Source: a virus
Direction: 5' to 3' (one strand)
IMG/VR virus record: IMGVR_UViG_3300049846_001172
Coordinates: 1-29,859 of that record
DNA length: 29,859 nucleotides
The notes below the pieces were generated by a model. It saw nothing but the letters and a program-made list of their open reading frames with translations, made no database searches and was not told where the DNA came from. Numbering within the stretch: the first letter of the stretch is position 1; each line of letters begins with the position of its first letter. The translations under genes and the position numbers were made by a program. Below are positions 1 to 8,973 of the stretch, piece after piece.

Positions 1-361
1 TGACTGAAAGGCTGCGGTCAGCATCACCCGTCACAATGGTCAGGGTGCGGTTGTTGGTCAGGTTGGAGCCGGGCACAATGGCAAGCGTGTGGCTGGCATC
101 GGTGTCCTTGACCTTGAGGGCGGTATTGCTGACAGACAGCGCCGTGACATTGCCAAAGGCTGCATCACCGACCAGCGTGGTAGCACCGGTCACGCTGAAG
201 GTGCCGCCGCTCTTTACGCCGGCACTGGAAAGCTCCAGGGCAGTGGCGTTGCCAGTGCCATCAGTGATGACCTTTAGTGCGCCAGTAATGGCGGCGTTGT
301 CGGTAGTCTTGAGCAGACTGACATAGGTTGAACTGACCGCATTGCCTGTAAGTGATGCCAT
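1..361 (-). CDS. Phage tail-fibre or appendage protein, N-terminal part (truncated by window edge)
   Basis: An open frame starts at an ATG (359-361, minus strand) and stays open to the left edge, so about 120 N-terminal residues are visible. The protein is rich in Thr, Ser, Ala and Gly and contains the stretches LELSSAGVKSGGTFSVTG and NNRTLTIVTGDADRSL. The NRTLTIVTGDADR type of motif is common in phage appendage and tail-fibre proteins (family knowledge from memory). It is the last gene seen of the minus-strand late block, downstream of capsid and portal. Virion-attached host recognition is an inference; the missing C-terminal part would be the informative one. Confidence 0.65.
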   Translation of the reverse strand, partial: MASLTGNAVSSTYVSLLKTTDNAAITGALKVITDGTGNATALELSSAGVKSGGTFSVTGATTLVGDAAFGNVTALSVSNTALKVKDTDASHTLAIVPGSNLTNNRTLTIVTGDADRSLSV

Positions 362-382
362 GGTGGGGTGTCGTTAAAGTGG

Positions 383-598
383 TTATACGGGTAAACCGGC
401 GGCACGGTTCCAGACCTTCTCGATGCCGGAACGCTTGCCCAGGAACCGCTGGCCCTTCTCCTCTACCCGGCGGTAGCCATACATGGCCTGGTCGCGGAAG
501 CTCTTGACGGCCATATCAGGAGTGCCGCGCAGGGGCGGCTTCTCCGTGACCTTGACCATCCTTCCATCACGATAGACGTATGTGCCGGTATTGCTCAT
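383..598 (-). CDS. Small basic phage protein, unknown function
   Basis: A 71-residue frame whose ATG overlaps the stop of the preceding gene (ATGA, 595-598), which argues for translational coupling. The sequence begins MSNTGTYVYRDGRMVKV and is basic, with no membrane segment and no motif I recognise. Its place between the capsid gene and a tail-fibre-like gene suggests a late, possibly virion-associated role, but this rests on position only. Confidence 0.6.
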   Translation of the reverse strand: MSNTGTYVYRDGRMVKVTEKPPLRGTPDMAVKSFRDQAMYGYRRVEEKGQRFLGKRSGIEKVWNRAAGLPV

Positions 599-849
599 TC
601 CTCGTCCATCTTCTTGGCCATCTTCATCACGGACTCCTCAGTGGGCTCGGATTCCTTCTCGGAATCATCTTCCTCGCCGCACTCGCAGCCGCCCACGGAC
701 TTGACCGTGACATTGATCTTGTCGCCATCAATGGAGTCAACGACCGCCATGACATCGGGCAGCATGATCTCCTCGCCCACGCCAGGCATGACGGGCTTGC
801 CGTCTTCGCCATCGGATTCCATCGACTTAACCGGGATTGTGATTTTCAT
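595..849 (-). CDS. Small acidic phage protein downstream of the capsid gene
   Basis: 84 residues, strongly acidic in the C-terminal half (EEDDSEKESEPTEESV). The N-terminal half (MKITIPVKSMESDGEDG...) could be a small beta domain, and a Cys-Glu-Cys lies near residue 56. It overlaps the next gene by ATGA. The stop of the capsid gene is about 60 bases upstream. I do not recognise the family. Small acidic proteins beside capsid genes are sometimes head accessory proteins, but nothing here proves that. Confidence 0.6.
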   Translation of the reverse strand: MKITIPVKSMESDGEDGKPVMPGVGEEIMLPDVMAVVDSIDGDKINVTVKSVGGCECGEEDDSEKESEPTEESVMKMAKKMDEE

Positions 850-908
850 AGTTGAATTGGTTGTAAGTGGCCCCCACCGCTAGGCAGGGGCCAGAAGAAC
901 CAACCCTA

Positions 909-1997
909 TTAGAGGGTGTGCGCGGTCTTGTTCATATGCCGAATGTAGAAATTCGGATTGAGACGAAGGGCCGTGAAGTAGATCTTCGCGGCAACCACGA
1001 TGTTCTGATTGAAGGCGTCGGACTTGTCCGCCTTGTCGAGGACTTCCACCATCGGGGCGAACGGATTGTCGCCAGCCAGCTGCGGGATACCAACGGCATC
1101 CTTGGCCAGCATGAAGGACGAGATAACGTCCTTGCCGGTGCCCGTGCCACCACCGCCGGAAACGGCGTAGATGTTGCGATCACCAGCCGTAGCCGAACCC
1201 AGCGACACGAACGAATTGGTCTGCTCAACGACGCGGACGCCGTAGAGAGAGCCGACTTCGCCGCGATACAGGGCCTTCACGTTGCTGTACTTGGAGGCAT
1301 CGAGCCAGTCCGTATCACGCTTCAGGTCGCGGGACACGCGGGGATCGGTCACATAGACGTAGCCGCCGTCATCAAACTCAGGGGCGATGTTGCGCTTGAG
1401 CTTGGTGCTGAGGTCGAGCAGCGAGGCCGCATCGAGAACCGAGGTCGTGGTGGCGCTGTTCAGGCCCGTGTAGGACTGAGTGGTGCCAGCCGGCTGACCA
1501 TAGACTTCGATGATGGTGTCGCTGTTGTCCAGGGAACCGCCGCCCTCAGTGGCCGAACCGATGCTGCCGTTGCTGGCAGTGAGGTTGGAACCAGCGAGAA
1601 CGTTGCGGATCACGCAGTCAGACCACAGACCGAGATCCTGACCGGCACGCTTGACGGCCTCCTTGGTCGAGCTGAAAAGCTCGGTGGCCTTCATAATGTC
1701 GGTCATCGTGTAACGCTGACCGTACTGAGCCAGGGACTTCGTGATGCTGGACAGCGAGAGCTGGGCAGAAGTCGAAGAAGCCGGGATCGTGCCCTCAGAG
1801 AGAGCCTGAACGTCCGTGATGGCAGGATTGCCCCAACGGAACATGGTGATGGACTTGGCACCAGCGTTCTTGGGAACGACGGCCTTGGTAGCGAACTGGT
1901 CGAGCTTGCGGATCTGCTCGATGTTCTGGAGGAGCTGTTTCGAGAACAGCGCCCGGAATTGACCCGAGAGGGTCGAGGAGGTTGTTACACCAGCCAT
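909..1997 (-). CDS. Major capsid protein, N4-gp56 family
   Basis: 362 residues, a normal size for a HK97-fold major capsid protein. Features I associate with the N4-gp56 capsid family are an N-terminal segment with FATKAVVPKNAGAKSITMFR, the LSEGTIPASS strand, SLAQYGQRYTMTDIM and the following ELFSSTKEAVKRAGQDLG helix, then RNVLAGSN. The gene lies directly downstream of an acidic coiled-coil scaffold candidate, the usual order for capsid assembly genes. It would form the shell of the icosahedral head. Start: ATG at 1995-1997; the upstream gene's stop is 17 bases away. Assignment is by recalled motif pattern, not by a search. Confidence 0.85.
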   Translation of the reverse strand: MAGVTTSSTLSGQFRALFSKQLLQNIEQIRKLDQFATKAVVPKNAGAKSITMFRWGNPAITDVQALSEGTIPASSTSAQLSLSSITKSLAQYGQRYTMTDIMKATELFSSTKEAVKRAGQDLGLWSDCVIRNVLAGSNLTASNGSIGSATEGGGSLDNSDTIIEVYGQPAGTTQSYTGLNSATTTSVLDAASLLDLSTKLKRNIAPEFDDGGYVYVTDPRVSRDLKRDTDWLDASKYSNVKALYRGEVGSLYGVRVVEQTNSFVSLGSATAGDRNIYAVSGGGGTGTGKDVISSFMLAKDAVGIPQLAGDNPFAPMVEVLDKADKSDAFNQNIVVAAKIYFTALRLNPNFYIRHMNKTAHTL

Positions 1998-2014
1998 AGT
2001 AGTAGGTAGTTAGT

Positions 2015-2947
2015 TCAGACGAGTCCGGTAGCGCGGTCGTGTTCGTACGCCGCCTGCTCAAGATACTTCTCCTGTTCTTTCAGAGTCATCTGATCGAAGG
2101 ACTTGTTTTCCTTCGGGGAAGAAGTAGGCACACCGGAACCAATCTGGGTTTTTTTGATGAGCTTTTCGTATTCGGTCTTCAGCTTGGCGAACTCGGCCTT
2201 GGTCCCCTCAAACTCCTCCGCCTGCAGTTCAATCTCGGCGGCACGAACGGCGTATTTCAGTCCACCCTCGTTCTGGGCCAGTAGCGGGAAATGCTCGATG
2301 ACCTTGATGGTCCGTTTGTGCAGTTCGCTGTTCTGGTCCTTCAGCTCGGGCTTCTTGGCGGTCAGTTCCTCGTAGTCTTTCTTCCACGCGGCCTGACGCT
2401 CCTCCATGGCCTTCTGTTGCTTGAACTGCTGTTCCTCTGTCGCCAGATCGGCGGCCAGTTTCTCAGCAGCGTCGGCCTGGGCGGTTTCACCCTTGGCGCG
2501 TAACTGTTTCGCAACCTCCAGATAGTCCTGTTTGGTGGCGCCGTGCTTGTCCCTATAGACATCACTGGTGGCCGCCTTGGCTTTCTGGATTTCAGCCTTC
2601 TCCCTGGCAATCGCCTCCTTCTCGGCCTTGAGGGCCTCCTTCTCGGCATTGATCTCCTGCCAGGTCTTCTCCTTACGCTCCTTGTTCTGTGCCCACTTCG
2701 ATTGCTCCTTGGCTTCGGGGCTCTCAGTGGCCTTGGCTTCGCTTTCCTTGCTGTTGACTTCCGGCTTTTCCCCCTTCGCTTCCTCAGTCTCTTTCTTTGC
2801 CTCAACTTCAACGGACTTCTCAACAGGCTCGGCAGCCTGCTTGTTCTCCGGGACAGGTTTCTGTACCGGGGTGTCGATGTCCTTGCCGGCGTCGAAATCG
2901 GCGGCTAGGGCCAAGACTGAATCTTCTGTGGGTTCTGTGTCGGTCAT
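2015..2947 (-). CDS. Capsid scaffolding protein (putative)
   Basis: 310 residues dominated by charged amino acids, mostly Glu and Lys. An acidic disordered N-terminus (MTDTEPTEDSVLALAADFDA) is followed by a long Glu/Lys/Ala-rich region (about residues 35-250) with strong coiled-coil character, and a Pro/Ser linker (SGVPTSSPKENKS) near the C-terminus. The C-terminal helix (about residues 285-310) would be the capsid-binding part. Composition, length and position between portal and major capsid genes match phage scaffolding proteins, which are poorly conserved in sequence. No protease domain is visible. Confidence 0.75.
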   Translation of the reverse strand: MTDTEPTEDSVLALAADFDAGKDIDTPVQKPVPENKQAAEPVEKSVEVEAKKETEEAKGEKPEVNSKESEAKATESPEAKEQSKWAQNKERKEKTWQEINAEKEALKAEKEAIAREKAEIQKAKAATSDVYRDKHGATKQDYLEVAKQLRAKGETAQADAAEKLAADLATEEQQFKQQKAMEERQAAWKKDYEELTAKKPELKDQNSELHKRTIKVIEHFPLLAQNEGGLKYAVRAAEIELQAEEFEGTKAEFAKLKTEYEKLIKKTQIGSGVPTSSPKENKSFDQMTLKEQEKYLEQAAYEHDRATGLV

Positions 2948-2998
2948 GTTTTTGTTGCTATGGCTCGTGTGTGGGTCGCAACAACCCGCACCCGTATG

Positions 2999-3337
2999 TT
3001 AGGATTCCGGTTGGATCGTAGCTGGGTCGGTATCCTGTTCCCCCTGCTCCGAAATTCGTTGGTAGTCCGCCAGCCCCTCCGTGAAGGCCACGAACCCCTT
3101 CTGGCCGGCACTAAAGCCCGCCTCATACACCAGCTTGCCGTGGTCGGCCTGCAGGGCACTCGCCTGCTGCCGCAGCACCGCATTGACGTAGAGGGCCTTC
3201 AGCCGCGCACCCGTAGGCGTGGACAGGAAGGTGGCCAGATACTTGGCGTCAGCCGCAGTCCACTCAGGCTCATTCACCCACGGGAAGCGGGTGGCGTAGG
3301 CGAGGGCGGACTTGATGTGACGGTAAAGGCTATGCAC
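2999..3337 (-). CDS. Late-block protein of unknown function
   Basis: 112 residues, soluble, rich in Ala; starts at a GTG that lies within a copy of the recurring motif GTAAACCCGTG (3335-3345). Sequence features include EWTAADAKYLATFLSTPTGA and a helical middle (LRQQASALQADHGKLVYEAG). I recall small proteins of this kind next to portal and capsid genes in phages with N4-gp56 capsids, but no function is known to me. Tail-adaptor or head-accessory roles are possible guesses. Confidence 0.6.
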   Translation of the reverse strand: MHSLYRHIKSALAYATRFPWVNEPEWTAADAKYLATFLSTPTGARLKALYVNAVLRQQASALQADHGKLVYEAGFSAGQKGFVAFTEGLADYQRISEQGEQDTDPATIQPES

Positions 3338-3348
3338 GGGTTTACTCA
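3336..3348 (-). repeat. Copy of the intercistronic AAACCCGT motif
   Basis: TGAGTAAACCCGT reads across the stop codon of the 98-residue gene; the next gene's GTG start lies at the motif's 3' edge. The same string, TGAGTAAACCCGT, follows the SSB-like gene at 22560 on the other strand. Confidence 0.6.
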
Positions 3349-3642
3349 GAGGATCGTCCAGGCCGTGCCGTTGTTCGATGTGAACACCAGCAGCTTGTTG
3401 GAACCGCCACCGGCCGGGGTGGACAGGCGGGTGGTCGCATTGGCATCAGTGACAAAGGCAATGGCGTAGGCCGAGGTCAGGCCAGTCGGCAGGGTCGCCA
3501 CAGTGTAGGACTTGACCGGCAACGGCAGGGACGGGGTCGCCGTAAGCAGGGTCGTCTGCGCGTCCGTGATGGCAGCCGACGACTGCTGGTTGTTCAAAAT
3601 GGTGTAGATCGTGTTGCCGCTGGGATCGGTGGTGATGGCCAT
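3346..3642 (-). CDS. Small virion-associated protein candidate
   Basis: 98 residues starting MAITTDPSGNTIYTILNN, one base after the portal stop codon (tight coupling). I chose the ATG at 3640-3642 because the longer upstream reading overlaps portal coding sequence. The composition (Thr/Ser/Ala/Gly, LSTPAGGGSNKLLVFTSNN, ending NGTAWTIL) is typical of beta-rich phage decoration or appendage segments. No specific family recognised. Confidence 0.6.
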   Translation of the reverse strand: MAITTDPSGNTIYTILNNQQSSAAITDAQTTLLTATPSLPLPVKSYTVATLPTGLTSAYAIAFVTDANATTRLSTPAGGGSNKLLVFTSNNGTAWTIL

Positions 3643-3643
3643 G

Positions 3644-5533
3644 TTAATTGACTCCTGAGTTCTGTAGCTGTTGGGGTTGATTGGGGATGGACTGTGCCGG
3701 GGCCGGCATGAAACCGCTGGCCTGCAGGAACTGGCCAACGTCCTTGCTGAGTTGCTTGGCCCCGTTGTTGTCCTGCGTGGCAAGGCCCTTGAGCAGGCTG
3801 TCAAGGCGGGCCACGATCTGCTGGACACCAGCGGGCGGGAGTGGCTGGCCGGTCTGCTTGGCGTTCTGGAGGAACTGCATCAGGACGCCAATGCGGGCCT
3901 GGTAGTCGTCGCCCTGCTTGACCGGGACCGGGGCACCAATGAGCAGCGCCGGGATGGTCTTCATCTCGTCAGCACCCTCATCCTGACCCTTCTGGTTGGG
4001 GTCTTGGAACACCCGCTTGATAAGCGACGGGTCATCCAGCTCCAGGATGGTCTTGTCCAGTTCCGGCTGGTTGATCCACGGGCTGTTGGCGAAAATCTGC
4101 TTACGCTGGACCGCCTTTTGCAGCAGGAACTGCTTGTTGACCTCGTTCACGCCGCCCTTGGGCTCGATGTGGTACTGGTCATGCAGGGCCTGCGGGTCCA
4201 TCTGCAGGGACGACTCCTGGAAGCGGTAAATCAGGTCATCCTTGTCGAACTGGAGGAGCAGGCCCCAGGACATCTTGTAGAGCTGCGCCAGATTCATGCG
4301 GAACAGGCGGGCACGCAGATCGCCGGCCTGCTGGGACTGGGCGCCAACGGCCTCAATCTCAGTGGCGGTGCGCCGGTTGCTCGTGTTGATGACCTGGCCC
4401 ATGCCGTAGTCAGGATTGGCCACACGCTGTTCAGCAATGGACCGGGTGGCCACCATTTCCTGGTCAAAGGACAGCGGCGGCTGGGGCATGGCCACGGGGA
4501 TCAGGCCCGGGGGCAGGATCTGGCCCGGACCCATGCGGAGATTCATGCTGTTGGGCACATCCCGCTCGCTGCGGAAGACCGGCTTGTTGAACAGCTGCAT
4601 GGCATCATGCTTCTGATTCCACGAATGGCACAAGCTGGCCTCAAAGGGGGACAGGATTTCCGCGATGCCACGGGGGCTGTACCAGCCCTTGTCCTTGATC
4701 TCATAGGCAAAGTCCACGAACGGGACCATGCCATGATCGTAGGGCAGCAGCATCGGGTCGCGCAGGTCAGTTTCCGGGTCGGCCGGGCTGTAGGTGCGGA
4801 CCAGCCAGCTGCTGTCTTCCTGGCGCTCGTAAACCTCCCAGACGATGATCTTGTCCTGCTTGCTGTCGTGGGTGATGCCCTCACGGACCCGGCGGGCACT
4901 CGCATCCTGCGTGGCACCCGGCATGTCCTTGTCATCCCCATTGCCCAGCAGCTTCTTCATCGTGGCCTCGCTGGTGTCGTAGAGCCCGGCCCGCTTGTAG
5001 GCCGCCTTGCTCATCGGCATCACATGCACGATGCGGTCAGTGTCCTGCAATTCCTTGGTGTGGGGCGGCACGATGATGTAGAGCGGGTCAATCGCCGCAT
5101 ACTCCACCTGCTTCTTCATGGCGTTCCATGTCACCTTCATCACGCCACGGCCGCTCATCAGCGCGTAGTCGATCCAGGCCAGTGATTCCTGCTGGAGATT
5201 GGTGCGCTCACGGATCTTGTAGTCGAACCACTGTTCCGCCGTGGTCGTGGCCGCCGCCAGCTGGGAGCGCATCGGCACGAAGGTAGCCACCACATCCATG
5301 CCCACAATCTGGGTGAAGAACAGCGGCTTCAGCTTCTCAATGTTCGTGTCGATCAGCGGAAAATGGAGGTCGGCCGCATTGTTCCAGGGCTTGTTCTTCC
5401 GGCGGATGCCAGAGTGCCTCATCTTAAAAAATTCGACCTGACGCAGCTCCCACTCACTGCGCGCCTTAATGTCCGCAAGGATGCTTGAATGAAGTTCCTC
5501 GCGTGGCGATTCAGATGTATTTTCGTCGGTCAT
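3644..5533 (-). CDS. Portal protein
   Basis: 629 residues from the ATG at 5531-5533 (a TTG two codons earlier, overlapping the upstream stop, is a less likely start). The large mixed alpha/beta protein has WELRQVEFFKMRHSGIRRKN near the N-terminus, ALMSGRGVMKVTWNAM in the body, PFVDFAYEIKDKGWYSPRG before the long helix, and RRTATEIEAVGAQSQQAGDL, which resembles the conserved helix region of podovirus-type portals. A Gln-rich C-terminus fits the end of a portal crown or barrel. It would form the dodecameric DNA gate and terminase docking site. Position upstream of scaffold and capsid genes supports the call. Confidence 0.8.
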   Translation of the reverse strand: MTDENTSESPREELHSSILADIKARSEWELRQVEFFKMRHSGIRRKNKPWNNAADLHFPLIDTNIEKLKPLFFTQIVGMDVVATFVPMRSQLAAATTTAEQWFDYKIRERTNLQQESLAWIDYALMSGRGVMKVTWNAMKKQVEYAAIDPLYIIVPPHTKELQDTDRIVHVMPMSKAAYKRAGLYDTSEATMKKLLGNGDDKDMPGATQDASARRVREGITHDSKQDKIIVWEVYERQEDSSWLVRTYSPADPETDLRDPMLLPYDHGMVPFVDFAYEIKDKGWYSPRGIAEILSPFEASLCHSWNQKHDAMQLFNKPVFRSERDVPNSMNLRMGPGQILPPGLIPVAMPQPPLSFDQEMVATRSIAEQRVANPDYGMGQVINTSNRRTATEIEAVGAQSQQAGDLRARLFRMNLAQLYKMSWGLLLQFDKDDLIYRFQESSLQMDPQALHDQYHIEPKGGVNEVNKQFLLQKAVQRKQIFANSPWINQPELDKTILELDDPSLIKRVFQDPNQKGQDEGADEMKTIPALLIGAPVPVKQGDDYQARIGVLMQFLQNAKQTGQPLPPAGVQQIVARLDSLLKGLATQDNNGAKQLSKDVGQFLQASGFMPAPAQSIPNQPQQLQNSGVN

Positions 5534-5535
5534 GT

Positions 5536-6873
5536 TCAAACGGCGATGCCGTAATACTGGCTGAGATATTTAATGACCCGGTTCTGCGTGGCGGTGTCGT
5601 GCGCCGCGCTATATATGAGGACGCCGAGGACGTTCATGTTGGAGGGGGCGCTTCCCGTTACTGAAGCGCCAAGAGTAAAACCATTAGGGGTGGAGGAACT
5701 TAGGGTCTGTGCTTGCGCGGTTGCGCGATTAATGCGGGTTGCCCCAAGCGTCGTGCTATAAATGTTTGTGACAATGGCGTTGGTGCCAAGTGCCCAAGTC
5801 CCGACATTAGTAGCCACATCGCCACCCGTTGAATATGGGCGAATGTTGGGAGTCGTGGTCGCCTGATAAAGCAACATCGTGTTGTTATCCCCGCCATCAA
5901 AAAAGCGGTCATTAATCGTCCACGTCACCTGCTGCCCCACAAAGTAAACGGTGGTAGGCTGGGCGAGGGAGAACGCCGCCGCCTTCATGTAGTCGTCAGT
6001 CCCATCGAACAGCGCCCCGCCCCCGCTAATGGTGGGCTGCTTGGTTCCCGTCATCTGCACCAAGTCACGGGCTCCACAGATGCGGGCTCCCAAGTCGCCG
6101 GTGGTGTTGATGGTCACGGTGGCAGCGTTGCTGCTGCTCTCCGTGAAGGAGGTGGCCAGCTTGGCGGCGGTGGCGAAGTTGGCGTCGAAGGCTAAGGTGC
6201 CGGCGATGCCGTTGTAGATTTGGGCACGGTAGATTAGGCCGGTAAAGCGGTTTGCCGTGCCACCCGCCGCCGTGCCGATTTCTAGGATGTTGTTTCCGCT
6301 GAAAATAGTCCCCGCCGTGAGAACTTGCGTCGTGCCGAGCTGCGTCCACGAAGTCGGAACCGCAGACTGGTCAGCAGCGTAGTAGAAATTAACGTCTCCC
6401 GTGGCTGAATTATAGGTCGCCCGCATCCAATAGGCCGCCAGGTCGGTGAAGGGAGCAACGGAGGAACTGGTGGCAATTCTAAGAGTGGTTCCGTCTGGGG
6501 AGTAAACGAAACGGATGGTCCCAGTGGTCCCAATGTCCATCTGGTATGAGTAGTTACCGGCGACATGGGCCTTGCTCATAATCACCTGCACCGCCCCACT
6601 CGTCCAGTCCACCGCAGCCGCCCTCGCCACCATATCAATCGGCCCGGTAATGTCCAATGGGGCCGCATCAGGAGCGCTAGCATAATTCCCCGCCACCCCA
6701 TTCAGCGCCAGCACGTTCACCCCGCTGTTCCCCGACTTGTCCGCCAGCAGCTGGACGCCAGTGGCGGTGATCCGCGCACCAGCATCCTTCATGTCATACC
6801 ACGCCTCGAACTTGGGCAAGCTGCGCGGATTGCTGATGCTCGCGCTATACGGCGTCTGCCAGGGTAGCGGCAT
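5536..6873 (-). CDS. Lectin-like (LamG/ConA fold) virion protein, putative receptor binding
   Basis: 445 residues. Two successive beta-sandwich modules are suggested: roughly residues 20-235 (PKFEAWYDMKDAG, LADKSGNSG, FTGLIYRAQIYNGI) and 255-445 (GGGALFDGTDDYMKAA, TTVYFVGQQVTW, MNVLGVLIYSAAHD). The pattern of 'F-D-G-T-D-D-Y' followed by a late 'LIYSAA' strand is typical of concanavalin-like/laminin-G phage proteins. These usually bind glycans on the host surface or decorate the virion. It sits among other structural genes, two bases before the portal start. No catalytic motif is visible. Confidence 0.7.
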   Translation of the reverse strand: MPLPWQTPYSASISNPRSLPKFEAWYDMKDAGARITATGVQLLADKSGNSGVNVLALNGVAGNYASAPDAAPLDITGPIDMVARAAAVDWTSGAVQVIMSKAHVAGNYSYQMDIGTTGTIRFVYSPDGTTLRIATSSSVAPFTDLAAYWMRATYNSATGDVNFYYAADQSAVPTSWTQLGTTQVLTAGTIFSGNNILEIGTAAGGTANRFTGLIYRAQIYNGIAGTLAFDANFATAAKLATSFTESSSNAATVTINTTGDLGARICGARDLVQMTGTKQPTISGGGALFDGTDDYMKAAAFSLAQPTTVYFVGQQVTWTINDRFFDGGDNNTMLLYQATTTPNIRPYSTGGDVATNVGTWALGTNAIVTNIYSTTLGATRINRATAQAQTLSSSTPNGFTLGASVTGSAPSNMNVLGVLIYSAAHDTATQNRVIKYLSQYYGIAV

Positions 6874-6881
6874 GGCGCTCC

Positions 6882-7379
6882 TTAGACCGAACGATCAATG
6901 AACTGGACGGCCAGGCGCAGGTACAGGGCGCTGGCGGTGTAGGTCTTGGTATCGCGGCTGATGAGCCCGATGTAGAAGCTGTTCGCCCCGGCCGGGGGCT
7001 GGACGTAGATCGGAGCCGCCAGGTCAATGTTGGCCACCGCCTGGCCACCGCTGGTCAGGGTCGTGTAGTTGCTGGAGGTAACACTGACCGTCTTGACCAC
7101 ACTCAGGCTGTCCGCGTCACTGATGGACACCGCCGCATTGATGGTGCCAAGGCTCTTGTTGTCGTCCAGGATCACGATGTCGAAGGCACCGCTGAGGGCG
7201 TCCTTGTCGATAATCGTGATCTGCTCGATCTTGACCCGGGGCATATCGCCAATCGTGGCACCGACCAGCGGCACCGCCACGGTCGCCACCAGCACATCAC
7301 CGGAGGCGTAGATGCCCGTATCGGTGGTCAGCTGCTGGTCAATTTCCCTGGTCTGGAAGTTACGGAGATAATCGCTCAT
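6882..7379 (-). CDS. Phage structural protein, unknown role
   Basis: 165 residues, predicted mostly beta. Motifs GDVLVATVAVPLVG, VKIEQITIIDKDALSGAFDIVILDD and NAAVSISDADSLSVVKTVSV resemble a small family that I recall beside N4-gp56-type capsid genes. No signal peptide or transmembrane segment. A head or head-tail accessory function is likely from context, but unproven. Confidence 0.65.
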   Translation of the reverse strand: MSDYLRNFQTREIDQQLTTDTGIYASGDVLVATVAVPLVGATIGDMPRVKIEQITIIDKDALSGAFDIVILDDNKSLGTINAAVSISDADSLSVVKTVSVTSSNYTTLTSGGQAVANIDLAAPIYVQPPAGANSFYIGLISRDTKTYTASALYLRLAVQFIDRSV

Positions 7380-7458
7380 GGATACGGACAGATGATGGGG
7401 TTAAACCGACGATACTGAGACTCGTTCTCCTTGCATAGTAGCATAGGTAGCAAGCAGA

Positions 7459-7476
7459 GTAGTGACACGGGTTTTA
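7459..7476 (-). repeat. Copy of the intercistronic AACCCGT motif
   Basis: TAAAACCCGTGTCACTAC begins with the stop codon of the 497-residue gene. It closely matches TAAACCCGTCACTACAC after the small membrane gene at 14982. Confidence 0.5.
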
Positions 7477-8967
7477 TTCGTGATAGCCGAGGAAAGCGGC
7501 TGCACCAGTCACCTGCAGGGTGTTGGTGGTCACGGTGCCGGTATGGCGCATGATAAGCTGGACGTAGTGGCCGGGATAACAGACCAGCGGGGCATGGCTG
7601 AAGTCCAGTGTCCAGCCGCCCTTGGTGTCGCCAACGGCCTGGGCTGCAGTCCAGAACACTTGCCCGAACGGGATCAGGCGGGCCGCCACGATGGCCGCAC
7701 CTTCCGTAGCCGTGGTGGCGCTGCTGGTCGAGCCAATACCCACCGCAAAGCGCATCAGGCTGGTATTGGTGCTGGCAGCTGCGAACACCACCAGTTCACT
7801 CAGGCGGAATCCGGTGATGTAAAGGGTGCGTCCGGGCAGGGTGGAGGTGCCGGCCGGGTTCAGGTAGGAGAAGATGGGGTAGTCCGCATTGTCCGTCAGG
7901 GTGGACACCGCCGCCGTGACGAAGTAGCCGCCAAGGCTGTTGGTGGCCGGGGCGGATGTGGCGGTATAGGTGCCGGCGGTCTGGGCCGTGGCCGATGTGG
8001 GCCAGCCGGTCAGGGCCGCACCACGGGTCACGGTGGGACCGGAAGCCGTGCCGGGCTGGATCTGGTAGGCGCCGCCACCCATGCCGCACAGGGCATGAGA
8101 AAACAGCTTGTTGTTCGCCTGGTCGCCCATCGAGACGTTGACAAAGCCGATGTTCAGCTTGCGAGCCGTGCCAGCCGTGCCACTGTTGTACTGGCGGGCA
8201 AAGAGGGGTTGCGCCGAGGCCGAAACCGGGGCCGGGATCGTGCTATTGCAGTCAATGCTGGCAACGAGGGTGTCGTTGATCCACGCCCGGCAGACATCAT
8301 TGTGAACCACCAGGACGTAGTGGTTCATCTGGGTCGCATCATACACGCCGGAACCGTCCCGGTCAGGGATGTTCGTCGTGGTGATGTCAGCCGTGCTGAT
8401 GTCCGTGCTATTGTAGGTCACGACCAGACGCAGCTGGCCACCAGCCAAACGGCGGAAATACACGCCATCAGTCAGCTGGGCGGTGACACCGGAACACTGG
8501 CCAATACCGAACTCCGTCAGGGCAAAGGTAGCCGTGGGGTTGGACTCGCTCGCCCAGAACTCCACATAAAGCGGGTAGGCGCCAAACAAGGGGAACGTCC
8601 GGTAGGTGCGGATATTCGTGCCCTGGCCCGTTGTCAGGTTGTTGCCGCTGTTCAGAGTGAGCACACCGCTCGCCTGGGCACAGGTAGAGCTTGAGTCATT
8701 CTGTTGGATGCGGTCACGGGCAATGTTCGTGCCCTCAAAGGACAGGTTGAACAGGGACTGGTCCATGCCCACCCGGAGCCGGAAGTCATCGCTGGTTTCT
8801 GGGGACGACACCAGCCGGCTGCCAATGACCGTGCCATCGTCATTCTCGGAGCTGATCTGGACAAACCCGGCGCTGGCCTGGGTGGTCGGGGTGCGAACCT
8901 GCAAGTCATACGTCGAGGTGACGTTAACCTTGCCGGAAGTGGATGAACCTGTGTCGATGACGGCCAT
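7474..8967 (-). CDS. Large beta-rich virion protein
   Basis: 497 residues, low in charge, rich in Thr/Ser/Ala/Gly. It begins with a construct typical of phage virion proteins (TSGKVNVTSTYDLQVRTPTT) and has a lectin-like central part (YVEFWASESNPTATFALTEF, RLAGGQLRLVVTYNS, NHYVLVVHNDVCRAWIND). The C-terminal third (GRTLYITGFRLSELVVF, CYPGHYVQLIMRHTG) resembles a capping domain found in uncharacterised phage structural proteins. Encoded between two other appendage-like genes, so a virion location is likely; exact role unknown. Confidence 0.65.
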   Translation of the reverse strand: MAVIDTGSSTSGKVNVTSTYDLQVRTPTTQASAGFVQISSENDDGTVIGSRLVSSPETSDDFRLRVGMDQSLFNLSFEGTNIARDRIQQNDSSSTCAQASGVLTLNSGNNLTTGQGTNIRTYRTFPLFGAYPLYVEFWASESNPTATFALTEFGIGQCSGVTAQLTDGVYFRRLAGGQLRLVVTYNSTDISTADITTTNIPDRDGSGVYDATQMNHYVLVVHNDVCRAWINDTLVASIDCNSTIPAPVSASAQPLFARQYNSGTAGTARKLNIGFVNVSMGDQANNKLFSHALCGMGGGAYQIQPGTASGPTVTRGAALTGWPTSATAQTAGTYTATSAPATNSLGGYFVTAAVSTLTDNADYPIFSYLNPAGTSTLPGRTLYITGFRLSELVVFAAASTNTSLMRFAVGIGSTSSATTATEGAAIVAARLIPFGQVFWTAAQAVGDTKGGWTLDFSHAPLVCYPGHYVQLIMRHTGTVTTNTLQVTGAAAFLGYHE

Positions 8968-8973
8968 GGGGTG

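Noticed and set aside
867-2009. A 380-codon plus-strand frame
   Set aside because: Antisense to the major capsid gene; no recognisable domain.
3671-5185. A 504-codon open frame on the plus strand
   Set aside because: Fully antisense to the portal gene, no family resemblance, and explained by high third-position G+C of the portal codons.
7462-8694. A 410-codon plus-strand frame
   Set aside because: Antisense to the 497-residue virion gene, Gly/Arg/His-rich text typical of a reverse-strand shadow.
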